DNA from: CAWBCR01 sp963787375
GTDB lineage: Bacteria; Chloroflexota; Anaerolineae; Aggregatilineales; UBA3940
Assembly: GCA_963787375.1 (NCBI GenBank)
Contig: CAWBCR010000012.1
Span: 1 to 42,821, forward strand
DNA: 42,821 nt
Direction: 5' to 3'
Below are positions 34,401-42,821 of the stretch, piece after piece. Each line of letters starts with the position of its first letter. Positions within the stretch are counted from its first letter, which is position 1. The notes beneath the pieces are model-generated. The model made no database searches. It was given only the letters and a program-made list of their open reading frames with translations, and had not been told where the DNA came from. The position numbers and the translations under genes are program-made.

Positions 34401-36139
34401 CTCTCTATGGCTGGCTTCAGATTGCTTTGTACGTCGCCGTGCTGCTGGCGCTGGCCTGGCCGCTCGGTGCGTGGATGGCGCGCGTCTACGCCGGGGAGGC
34501 GACGTTCCTGAGCCGGCTGCTGGGCCCCGTCGAGCGCGGGCTGTACCGGCTGGCGGGCGTCGACCCCGAGGCCGAGATGGGCTGGTGGACTTACGCCGCC
34601 GCGCTGCTGATCTTCAACCTGCTGGGCATGCTCGCGCTGTACGCGCTGCAGCGTTTGCAGGCGGTCCTGCCGCTCAACCCTGCCGCGCTGGGGCCGGTTG
34701 CGCCGGACACGGCCTTCAATACGGCAGCCAGCTTCACGTCGAACACCAACTGGCAGAGCTATAGCGGCGAGCAGAGCATGAGCTACCTGACCGGGATGCT
34801 TGGCCTGACGGTGCAGAACTTCGTCTCGGCAGCCAGCGGGATGGCAGTGCTGGGCGCGCTGATACGCGGTTTCGCCCGCCGCACGGCGCAAACGGTCGGC
34901 AATTTCTGGGCCGACCTGGTGCGCCTGACGCTGTACGTCCTGCTGCCGCTGTCGCTCGTGCTGGCGATTGCGCTGGCGGCGTGCGGCGTCGTGCAGACGC
35001 TGGCCGGGCCGGTGACTGTGCCATTCCTCGACCCGCCACGCGATTCCGCCGGGCAGAGCGTGTCCACCCAGACACTACCGCGCGGGCCGGTCGCCTCAGA
35101 GGTGGCGATCAAGCAGCTTGGCACGAACGGCGGCGGCTTCTTCGGCGCGAACAGCGCCCACCCGTTCGAGAACCCCACGCCTCTCAGCGATTTCCTGGAG
35201 ATGCTGTCTATCCTGCTCATCCCGGCGGCGCTGTGCTTCACCTTTGGCCGCATGGTAGGCGACATGCGACAGGGCCGGGCGCTGCTGGCCGTCATGCTGC
35301 TGATCTTCGGCGCGATGCTGGCGCTGGCAGTTGGCAGCGAGCAGGCGGCTGACCCCGCACTGGCCGCGCTGCACGTCGACCAGACGGCGAGCGCCACACA
35401 GCCGGGTGGCAACATGGAGGGCAAAGAGGTGCGCTTTGGCGTCGTCAACTCGGCGCTGTGGGCGACGGCCACGACCGCCGCCTCGAACGGCTCGGTCAAC
35501 GCGATGCACAACTCGTTTATGCCGCTCGGCGGGCTGGCCGCCATGTGGCTGATCCAGCTTGGTGAGGTGATCTTCGGCGGCGTGGGGTCGGGGCTGTACG
35601 GGATGCTCGTGTTTGCCATCATTGCCGTGTTCATCGCAGGGTTGATGGTCGGACGGACACCGGAGTACCTGGGTAAGAAGATCGAGGCGTTCGAGATGAA
35701 GATGGCCGTGCTGGTGGTGCTGATTCCGGTGGTGCTGGTGCTGGGCGGAACGGCGCTGGCGCTCAGCCTGCCGGCAGGCCGTGCATCGATCCTCAACGCC
35801 GGCCCGCACGGCCTGAGCGAAGTGCTGTACGCCTTCTCGTCGGCGGGCAATAACAACGGCAGCGCGTTCGCCGGGCTGGCCGCGAACACGCCGTTCTACA
35901 ACATCACACTGGGGATCGTGATGCTGATGGCCCGCTACTGGGTGATCGTGCCGGTGCTGGCGATTGCCGGGTCGCTGGCCGCCAAGAAGACCGTGCCCGC
36001 CGGCGCAGGCACGCTGCCGACGCACACGCCGCTGTTTGTGGCGTGGCTGGCCGCTGTAGTGATCATGGTTGGCGCGCTGAGCTTTCTGCCCGCGCTGGCG
36101 CTCGGCCCGATCGTCGAGCACCTGCTGCTGTTTGGATGA
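34397..36139 (+). CDS. kdpA: KdpA, potassium-binding subunit of KdpFABC
   Basis: A 580-residue intact polytopic protein. ATG 34397 overlaps the kdpF stop. Selectivity-filter-like segments are visible as NTAASFTSNTNWQSYSGE, QLGTNGGGFFGANSAHPFENP, ATTAASNGSVNAMHNSFMPL and FSSAGNNNGSAFAG, the four repeated pore loops of KdpA. It forms the high-affinity K+ channel of the P-type ATPase complex in the cytoplasmic membrane. First large gene of a kdp operon that continues to kdpE. Confidence 0.95.
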   Translation: MTLYGWLQIALYVAVLLALAWPLGAWMARVYAGEATFLSRLLGPVERGLYRLAGVDPEAEMGWWTYAAALLIFNLLGMLALYALQRLQAVLPLNPAALGPVAPDTAFNTAASFTSNTNWQSYSGEQSMSYLTGMLGLTVQNFVSAASGMAVLGALIRGFARRTAQTVGNFWADLVRLTLYVLLPLSLVLAIALAACGVVQTLAGPVTVPFLDPPRDSAGQSVSTQTLPRGPVASEVAIKQLGTNGGGFFGANSAHPFENPTPLSDFLEMLSILLIPAALCFTFGRMVGDMRQGRALLAVMLLIFGAMLALAVGSEQAADPALAALHVDQTASATQPGGNMEGKEVRFGVVNSALWATATTAASNGSVNAMHNSFMPLGGLAAMWLIQLGEVIFGGVGSGLYGMLVFAIIAVFIAGLMVGRTPEYLGKKIEAFEMKMAVLVVLIPVVLVLGGTALALSLPAGRASILNAGPHGLSEVLYAFSSAGNNNGSAFAGLAANTPFYNITLGIVMLMARYWVIVPVLAIAGSLAAKKTVPAGAGTLPTHTPLFVAWLAAVVIMVGALSFLPALALGPIVEHLLLFG

Positions 36140-36153
36140 GATGAGAGATTGCG

Positions 36154-38265
36154 ATGATGGCTGACGATCGCACAGCGCTCAGAAAACAGGCCGGCCTCCG
36201 GCGCGAGATGATTCTGCGGGCCATGGCCGATGCCTTTATCAAGCTCGACCCGCGCCGCATGGCCGGCAACCCGGTGATGTTCGTGGTGGAAGTGGGCGCG
36301 GCGCTCACGTCGTTCCTGTGGCTTCAGGCGCTGCTGGGGCACGGCGAGGCCTCGCCACGCTTCATCGGGGCCGTGGCGATGTGGCTGTGGTTCACGGTGC
36401 TGTTCGCCAACTTCGCCGAGGCGCTGGCCGAAGGGCGCGGCAAGGCGCAGGCCGCCGCGCTGCGCCGCATGCGGCAGCAGACCCAGGCGCGGCGGCTCCC
36501 GCGCGGCACTACGGTCGAGCCGGACAGGAAGCCGCGCACCGGCTGGACGGTGGTGTCGTCGGTTGAGCTGCGCCAGGATGACCTGGTGTTGGTCGAGGCG
36601 GGCGACACCATCCCCGCCGATGGCGACGTGGTCGCCGGTATCGCGTCGGTGGACGAGAGCGCCGTCACCGGCGAGAGCGCGCCGGTCATCCGCGAGTCGG
36701 GCGGCGACCGCAGCGCGGTGACGGGTGGCACGCGGCTGCTCTCCGACTGGCTGGTCGTGCGCGTCAGCGCCGCGCCGGGCGAGGGCTTCCTCGACCGGAT
36801 GATCAAGCTGGTGGAAGGCGCGGCCCGCCAGAAGACGCCCAACGAGATCGCGCTGAACATCCTGCTGGCAGGCTTCACCATCATTTTCCTGGTCGTGACG
36901 GCCAGCCTGCTGCCGATGTCGTTGTACAGCATCGCGGCCTCCGGGCGGGGCACGCCGGTGACGATCACCACGCTGGTGGCGCTGCTGGTGTGCCTGATCC
37001 CGACGACCATCGGCGGGCTGCTGAGCGCCATCGGCATCGCCGGGATGGACCGGCTGATCCGCCGCAACGTGATCGCGCTGTCTGGCCGGGCAGTCGAAGC
37101 GGCGGGCGACGTCGACGTGCTGCTGCTGGACAAGACGGGCACCATCACGCTCGGCAACCGGCAGGCGGTCGACTTCATCCCGGTTGATGACACCGGCGTC
37201 GAGCGCGTGGCCGAGCTGGCGCAGCTTGCATCGCTGGCCGACGAGACACCCGAAGGGCGCAGCATCGTGGTGCTGGCCAAGGAGAAGTACGGCCTGCGCG
37301 GCAGGCCGGTCTCCGCCACGCCCGACAGGCCGGATGAGATGCACTTCATCCCCTTCTCGGCGCAGACGCGCATGAGCGGTGTAGACGTGGACGGGCTGCG
37401 CATCCGCAAGGGCGCGGCGGATGCTATCACGGCCTACGTGCGCGGCAGCGGCTACACTGTGCCGGCGGAGATGACTGCCGCGGTCGAACGTATCGCGCGC
37501 GGGGGTGGGACGCCGCTGGTCGTGGCCTGCAACGGCGAAGCGGTGGGCGTCATCCACCTCAAAGACGTGGTGAAGGGTGGCATCCGCGAGCGGTTTGCCG
37601 AGCTGCGCCGGATGGGCATCAAGACGGTGATGATCACCGGCGACAACCCGCTCACCGCGGCGGCCATCGCTGCCGAGGCGGGCGTGGACGATTTCCTGGC
37701 CGAGGCCACGCCGGAGGCCAAGCTCAAGCTGATCCGCGAGGCGCAGGCCGGCGGGCGGCTGGTCGCGATGACCGGCGACGGGACCAACGACGCCCCGGCG
37801 CTGGCGCAGGCCGACGTGGCGGTCGCAATGAACACCGGCACCCAGCCCGCCCGCGAGGCGGCCAACATGATCGACCTCGACAGCAACCCGACCAAGCTGA
37901 TCGAGATCGTGGAGATCGGCAAGCAGCTTCTGATGACGCGCGGCGCGCTGACCACTTTCAGCCTGGCCAACGACGTGGCCAAGTACTTTGCCATCATCCC
38001 GGCGGCCTTCGCCTCGACCTACCCGGCGCTGGGCGCGCTGAACGTGATGCAGCTGCACAACGCGATCCTGTCGGCGGTGATCTTCAACGCGCTGATCATC
38101 ATTCTGCTGGTCCCGCTGGCGCTGCGTGGCGTGCCCTACCGCCCGCTCAACGCCGCCCGCCTGCTGCGTGACAACCTGCTGATCTATGGGCTGGGCGGCA
38201 TCATCACGCCGTTTGTCGGCATCAAGCTGGTTGACCTGGCGCTGGTCGCGCTGAGGCTGACCTAG
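36154..38265 (+). CDS. kdpB: KdpB, ATP-hydrolysing subunit of KdpFABC
   Basis: A 703-residue intact P-type ATPase. It shows the actuator motif DESAVTGESAPV, the phosphorylation loop LLDKTGTITLGN, and the nucleotide and hinge motifs ITGDNPLTAAAIAAEAGVDD and MTGDGTNDAPALAQADVAVA. KdpB hydrolyses ATP to drive K+ import through KdpA. ATG at 36154, or the adjacent in-frame ATG at 36157, lies 14 bp after kdpA. Confidence 0.95.
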   Translation: MMADDRTALRKQAGLRREMILRAMADAFIKLDPRRMAGNPVMFVVEVGAALTSFLWLQALLGHGEASPRFIGAVAMWLWFTVLFANFAEALAEGRGKAQAAALRRMRQQTQARRLPRGTTVEPDRKPRTGWTVVSSVELRQDDLVLVEAGDTIPADGDVVAGIASVDESAVTGESAPVIRESGGDRSAVTGGTRLLSDWLVVRVSAAPGEGFLDRMIKLVEGAARQKTPNEIALNILLAGFTIIFLVVTASLLPMSLYSIAASGRGTPVTITTLVALLVCLIPTTIGGLLSAIGIAGMDRLIRRNVIALSGRAVEAAGDVDVLLLDKTGTITLGNRQAVDFIPVDDTGVERVAELAQLASLADETPEGRSIVVLAKEKYGLRGRPVSATPDRPDEMHFIPFSAQTRMSGVDVDGLRIRKGAADAITAYVRGSGYTVPAEMTAAVERIARGGGTPLVVACNGEAVGVIHLKDVVKGGIRERFAELRRMGIKTVMITGDNPLTAAAIAAEAGVDDFLAEATPEAKLKLIREAQAGGRLVAMTGDGTNDAPALAQADVAVAMNTGTQPAREAANMIDLDSNPTKLIEIVEIGKQLLMTRGALTTFSLANDVAKYFAIIPAAFASTYPALGALNVMQLHNAILSAVIFNALIIILLVPLALRGVPYRPLNAARLLRDNLLIYGLGGIITPFVGIKLVDLALVALRLT

Positions 38266-38275
38266 GAGGCGCACA

Positions 38276-38488
38276 ATGGAAAGCGACACAAGTGTGAAAC
38301 CTTCGACCTCGAAAGCTGCGCGGGCTACTGCCGGGAGCCGCTTCCGTATGCCCTGGTGGATGGCGCTGCGCCTGATCGTCATCGTGGGGCTGTCACCGGT
38401 CGAGATGTTCGCCGTGATGAGCAGCGCTGAGCGCGCAGCTGTGCAGGTTCTGCTGGCGCTGCTGGTTATGAGCACCCTGGTTTTCTAA
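38276..38488 (+). CDS. 70-residue single-TM protein between kdpB and kdpC
   Basis: ATG at 38276 follows AGGAGG. The product has a polar, Ser/Thr/Lys-rich N-terminus and two close hydrophobic segments (WMALRLIVIVGLSPVEMFAV and VQVLLALLVMSTLVF). It is in line with the kdp genes at 10-bp spacing, so it is likely translated. I know of no function for it in KdpFABC. Confidence 0.5.
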   Translation: MESDTSVKPSTSKAARATAGSRFRMPWWMALRLIVIVGLSPVEMFAVMSSAERAAVQVLLALLVMSTLVF

Positions 38489-38500
38489 GGAATAGAGACC

Positions 38501-38701
38501 ATGCGCAGGTACAGGTCGCCGGATAGACAACCGGCCTGGTGGGCGCTGTATGGCATCTTTGTGCTGGCGGCTGCGCTGCTGGGGCTGGTGATGCTGGCCA
38601 ACCCGCCGGATTTCGAGCAGACGGTGCTGGATTCGGCGATTGTCGTCGTGGCCTTCAGCCTGGCCGCGCTGTGGGCGTATGTGATGTATGGCGGGATGTG
38701 A
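38501..38701 (+). CDS. 66-residue two-TM protein between kdpB and kdpC
   Basis: ATG 38501 lies 12 bp after the previous gene. It has a basic RRYRSPDRQ start and two TM helices (WALYGIFVLAAALLGLVMLA and AIVVVAFSLAALWAYVMYGG), and ends one base before the kdpC ATG. The tight spacing supports real translation. No family recognised. Confidence 0.55.
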   Translation: MRRYRSPDRQPAWWALYGIFVLAAALLGLVMLANPPDFEQTVLDSAIVVVAFSLAALWAYVMYGGM

Positions 38702-38702
38702 G

Positions 38703-39311
38703 ATGAATGAGACACGCAATCAGGTGAGTTTGTGGGCGCTGCTCAGGCCGGCGGCGGTGCTGCTGGCCGGCCTGAGCGTGATCACCGGACTGGCCTACCC
38801 GCTGCTGGTGACGGGTGTGGCGCAGGCGCTGTTCCCGCACAAGGCCAACGGCAGCCTGATCGTCGCTGATGGGCAGGTGGTTGGCTCGGCGCTGATCGGC
38901 CAGCCGTTCGACGACCCGGCTTATTTCTGGAGCCGCCCCTCGGCTACGGCCTCGTTCCCGTACAACGCACAGGCGTCGGGCGGGTCGAACCTGGCGGCGA
39001 GCAGCCCGGCGCTGGTCGCGCAGGTCACCGCGCGGGTCGACGCGCTGCGCGCCGCCGACCCCGGCAGCGGCGCGCCCATCCCTATCGACCTGGTGACGGC
39101 TTCCGGCAGCGGGCTTGACCCGGATATCGGCCTGGCGGCGGCGATGGTCCAGGTGCCGCGTGTGGCCCGCGCCCGCGGCCTGCCGGAGCAGGCTGTGCGC
39201 GACCTCGTCACACATGTGGCAGAAGGCCGCAATGTGGGCGTGCTGGGCGAGCCGCGTGTGAACGTGCTGCGGCTCAACCTGGCGCTTGACCAACTGGCCG
39301 CGCAGCGCTGA
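38703..39311 (+). CDS. kdpC: KdpC, chaperone-like subunit of KdpFABC
   Basis: 202 residues from ATG 38703. One N-terminal TM (ITGLAYPLLVTGVAQALFP) is followed by the conserved blocks GSALIGQPFDDPAYFWSRPSA, YNAQASGGSNLAASSPAL, PIPIDLVTASGSGLDPDI and VNVLRLNLAL. KdpC supports ATP binding by KdpB. Intact. Confidence 0.93.
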   Translation: MNETRNQVSLWALLRPAAVLLAGLSVITGLAYPLLVTGVAQALFPHKANGSLIVADGQVVGSALIGQPFDDPAYFWSRPSATASFPYNAQASGGSNLAASSPALVAQVTARVDALRAADPGSGAPIPIDLVTASGSGLDPDIGLAAAMVQVPRVARARGLPEQAVRDLVTHVAEGRNVGVLGEPRVNVLRLNLALDQLAAQR

Positions 39312-39372
39312 CCCGGCACGAGTACAATCAGGGTGATTCGATGTAGCGGACCGGAAATAAAGAAGACCATGT

Positions 39373-42068
39373 ATGATGGCACAAGCACAGCGGCCCGATC
39401 CTGAAGCGCTCCTCTCGCGTGTCGAGGAAGAAGAGAAGCGCAGGGATCGCGGGCGGCTGAAAGTCTTCCTGGGCTACGCTGCCGGGGTGGGCAAGACCTA
39501 CGCCATGCTCGAGGCGGCTCAGCAGCGCAAAGCCGAGGGCGTCGACGTGGTCGTGGCCTACGCCGAGACGCACGGGCGCGCCGAGACCGAGGAGATGCTC
39601 GCCGGGCTGGAGATCGTCCCCCGGCAGCGTGTCGCGTATCGCGGCGTCACGCTCGAAGAGATGGATCTCGACGCCGTGCTGGCGCGCGCGCCGCAGCTTG
39701 TGCTGGTCGACGAGCTGGCGCATACCAACGCGCCCGGCTCGCGCCACCGCAAACGCTACCTCGACGTCGAGGAGCTGCTGGCCGCCGGCATCGACGTGTA
39801 CACTACGCTCAACATCCAGCACGTCGAGAGCCTGAACGACGTCGTGGCGCAGATCACCGGCGTGCGGATGCGAGAGACCGTGCCCGACCGCCTGCTGGAC
39901 GATGCGAGCGAGATCGAGCTGATCGACCTCCCGCCGGAAGAGCTGCGCCAGCGTCTGAAGGACGGCAAGGTCTACGTGCCGGACCAGGCAGCACACGCCG
40001 TGCAGAAGTTCTTCCGGCCCGGCAACCTGCTTGCGCTGCGCGAGATGGCCCTGCGCCGCGTCGCGGATCGCGTCGACGAGCAGATGAGAGCTTACATGGT
40101 CATGCGCGCCATCCCCGGCCCGTGGCCTGCCGCCGACCGGCTGCTGGTATGTGTCGGCCCGAACCCGCTCGCCGAGCGGATGGTCCGCACGGCGCGCCAG
40201 ATCGCCGACGATCTGAACGCCGAGTGGTTTGCGCTGTACGTCGAGACCCCGCAGCACCTGCGCCTCCCGCTCGAAGCCCGCGAGCGGGTGTGGCGCACGC
40301 TGCAGCTCGCCGAGTCGCTGGGTGCGACAACGGCCAGCCAGGTCAGCGAGGCGGTGGCGGAGGGCATCGTCGACTATGCCCGCAGGCTCAACATCACCAA
40401 GATCGTGGTCGGCAAGCCGCTCAAGCCGCGCTGGCGCGAATGGCTGGCCGGCTCGATTGTCGACCAGATCATCCGCCGCAGTGGCGACATTGACGTATAC
40501 GTCATCAGCAGCAGTGAAAGCGCAGCGAAGGCGCGGCGACAGGCTGCCGGCGGCCCGCCCGCGCGCTGGCGTGATGTGCTGGCCGGGGCGGCCCTGGTGG
40601 CGTTGGCGACGCTGCTGGGCCAGCCCTTCCGTGAGATGATCGCGCCGACCAACCTGGTCATGCTGTATCTGGCGGCTGTCGTGCTGGCTGCGGTCAGCTT
40701 CGGGCTGTACAGCGCCGTCCTGGCGGCTGTGTTGAGCGTGCTGGCCTTCGACGTGTTTTTTGTCCCGCCACGCTATACGCTGGCCGTGTCCGATACCCAG
40801 TACCTGCTGACCTTCGCCGGTTTGCTGATTGTCGGGGTCGTGATCAGCACGCTCGTCTCCCAGACGCGGGCGCAGGCCCAGGCCGCCCGACGCCGCGAGG
40901 AGCAGACTGCGGCGCTATATGCCCTCAGCCGCGACCTCGCCGCCGCGATTGACCTGGACGGCATCCTGCGCAGCGTTGTCCAGCACACCTCGGATACCTT
41001 CAGCCGGGCAGTGGCGATTCTGCTGTTGAAAGGCGATAAGCTCGCCGTGGCAGCGTCCAGCCCAATCTTACGCCGGTAAGGAAGATCTGGCTGTGGCCGA
41101 ATGGGTGTTTCAGCACGGCCAGATGGCCGGGCATGGAACCGACACCCTGCCGGCGGCTGAGCTGCGCTGTGTGCCCCTCCAGACGGCAGACGGCCCGGTC
41201 GGCGTGCTGGGCCTCAGACCGGCAGACCCGGAGAGCACGCTCGCGCCGGAGCAGACCCGGCTGCTGGCGGCCTTTGCCAGCCAGGCAGCTCTGGCGATAG
41301 CGCGTGCGCAGTTGGCCGGGGAAGTCAACCGGGCGGAAATTCTGCGAGCCACCGAGAAGCTGCAAACGGCGCTGCTTAACTCGATCTCCCACGACCTGCG
41401 CACGCCGCTGGCCTCGATCACCGGCGTGCTGAGCAGCCTGCGCGAGGAAGACAGCGACCTCGACAGCCCGACCCGCCACGAGCTGGTCGACACGGCCTGG
41501 GAGGAGGCGGGGCGGCTCAACCGGCTGGTCAGCAACCTGCTCGACATGACACGCATTGAAGCGGATGCGCTGAAGGTCAGGCAGGAGCCGTGCGAAGTCG
41601 AGGACCTGATCGGCACGGCGACCCATGCGCTGGCCGACAAGCTGCGTGAGCACCCACTCAGCGTCGAATGCCCGCCCGATCTGCCTGTTCTACGTGTCAG
41701 CGGACTTCGTGCTGATTAACCAGGTGCTGGTCAACATCATCGACAACGCTGTCAAGTATTCGCCGCCGGGCGCGCCCATCGACATCACGGCTCGGCTGGA
41801 TGGGATAGAAGTCGAGTTGAGCATTGCCGACCGCGGGATTGGCATCCCTGAGGAGGATCTCAGGCGGGTGTTCGACAAGTTCTACCGCGTGCAGCGCCCC
41901 GACAGCGTATCGGGCACCGGGCTGGGCCTATCGATCAGCAAGGGCATCGTCGAAGCGCACGGCGGGAGCATCCGCGCGGAGAACCGGCCCGGTGGCGGCG
42001 TGGTGATTGCGCTGCGGCTGCCCGTCAGCACTGAGACAGTAGCTTCCGTCGGAGAGAGTGCATCATGA
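39373..42068 (+). CDS. kdpD: KdpD, potassium-responsive sensor histidine kinase (frame-broken)
   Basis: About 895 residues in three frames, with breaks near 41070 and 41690. The N-terminal KdpD domain has Walker A LGYAAGVGKTYAML and LVLVDELAHTNAPGSRHRKR. A universal-stress-like domain (ADRLLVCVGPNPLAERMVRTA) follows, then four TM helices (about 40580-40860), a GAF-like domain (to about 41300), the H box NSISHDLRTPLASITG, and an HATPase with VNIIDNAVKYSPP, DRGIGIPEEDL and GTGLGLSISKGIVEAHGG. It phosphorylates KdpE under K+ limitation. The breaks fall in otherwise conserved sequence and look like indel errors. It overlaps kdpE by ATGA. Confidence 0.9.
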
Positions 42069-42790
42069 GCAACGGCGTGGGAGGCATAGGCGGGCTGCGT
42101 GTGCTGGTTGTCGACGACGAGCGGGCTATCCGCCGCTTTCTGCGCACCGCGCTGGGTGTCCACGAGTGTGTGGTGTACGAGGCGGCCAGCGGCGCGGAGG
42201 CGATGCAGGGGATCGTCACACACCGGCCTGACGTCATGATCCTTGACCTGCGACGGCCGGATATGATCCAAATCGAAGCTACTGCGTGTGCGGGAATGGT
42301 CTAAACGGCCGATCATCGTGCTGTCGGTGCGGGAGCAGGAACAGGGCAAGATTTATGCTCTGGAGGATGTGGTGCGAACGATTACCTGACCATGGAGAGC
42401 CGTTCGGCACGGGCGAGCTGATGGCCCGGATACATGTCGCGCTGCGCCGTGTCTCGAGGACGCGATGCGAGTTGGTGGTCGAGGTCGACGAGTCAACCAG
42501 AGACGCAGATTGATCGGGGGCGGCGGCTGGTGACTGCCTGCGGGGCGGAAAGTGCAGCTCACACCGACCGAGTACGATTCGCTGCGGGTCCGGGCGCGGA
42601 ACGCCGGCAAGGCGGCGAGCCTCAGATCACCAGCTCCTGCGCGAAGTGTGGGGCATGGACTATGAAGGCGAAGACGAAACGCCTTCTGTGTGTGAACATC
42701 AGCAACCTGCGCCACAAGATAGAGCCGGACCCCATCCACCCCCGTTATATCCTGACCGAGCCCGGCGTCGGATACCGGCTCCAGGCTTGA
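42065..42790 (+). CDS. kdpE: KdpE, response regulator of the kdp operon (several frame breaks)
   Basis: About 240 residues, read in pieces. The receiver start is RVLVVDDERAIRRFLRTAL with VMILDLRRPDM. IIVLSVREQEQGKIYALEDG and ANDYLTMPFGTGELMARIHVALRR follow in another frame. The OmpR-type winged helix is recognisable in VQLTPTEYD, REVWGMDYEGEDE and VNISNLRHKIEPDP, ending PRYILTEPGVGYRLQA. At least five indels between 42255 and 42680 break it. As partner of KdpD it activates kdpFABC. Confidence 0.85.
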
Positions 42791-42821
42791 TGTTGCTGCA
42801 AATGGGAACGATTGGGATAGC

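Noticed and set aside
35935..38475. Long antisense reading frame of 846 codons over kdpA and kdpB
   Set aside because: Mirror of kdpB codon structure. kdpA and kdpB are unmistakable on the + strand.

Overview
The window is high-GC bacterial DNA from what is most likely a member of the Chloroflexota. This is inferred from Pro/Thr-rich linkers of the PTPTAT type in secreted proteins, the overall gene style and an ICE/plasmid of a single-membrane type. It carries a broken IS110 element, a roughly 32 kb conjugative element, and a kdp potassium-transport locus. Many genes are split by single-base frameshifts, including housekeeping genes such as kdpD and kdpE. I read most of these as sequencing or assembly indels and describe the joined genes, giving the frame breaks.

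Layout. 1-1720: an IS110-family element (minus strand) with REP-like hairpins on each side. 1745-3843: a mobilization operon of ribbon-helix-helix accessory protein, relaxase and HU-like protein, preceded by an imperfect 41-bp direct repeat that is a candidate oriT. 3892-5050: a beta-propeller lipoprotein of visibly lower GC (minus strand). 5330-10490: a signalling cassette that looks like a ComQXPA quorum-sensing system outside the Firmicutes. It holds a small ComX-like peptide with Trp third from the C-terminus, a ComP-like PDZ/multi-TM/GAF histidine kinase, a ComQ-like prenyltransferase, an extra carboxyl-methyltransferase-family enzyme and, convergent to these, a LuxR/NarL-type response regulator in an operon behind an MFS exporter. 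12081-27216: a long co-directional transfer operon with an atypical response regulator, a 2-TM miniprotein, secreted PPC and Cna-B-like proteins, an M23 peptidase, a topoisomerase IA homologue lacking its catalytic residues, a VirB6-like protein, a protein with a sortase-like domain, a VirB2-like pilin, a PrgI/VirB3-like protein, a VirB4 ATPase and a VirD4/TraG coupling protein. 27231-29730: a large serine recombinase with small flanking genes, one an excisionase-like HTH protein. 29927-33864: a primase-polymerase/DUF3987 replication protein and an actin-like/RHH partition pair with a symmetric candidate centromere. 34214-42790: kdp genes (small ORF, F, A, B, two small membrane ORFs, C, D, E).

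How it fits together. A 16-bp palindrome, CGACCAATATTGGTCG, occurs once between the lipoprotein gene and the comX-like gene. It occurs twice, 21 bp apart centre to centre, between the MFS/regulator operon and the transfer operon. At both forward promoters the palindrome core ends 9 bp before a plausible -35 box. The simplest reading is that a prenylated, possibly methyl-esterified peptide pheromone, sensed by the ComP-like kinase, controls its own synthesis and the conjugation operon through the LuxR-type regulator. This is a hypothesis from sequence layout. I know of no description of such a pheromone system driving an integrative or conjugative element in this phylum.
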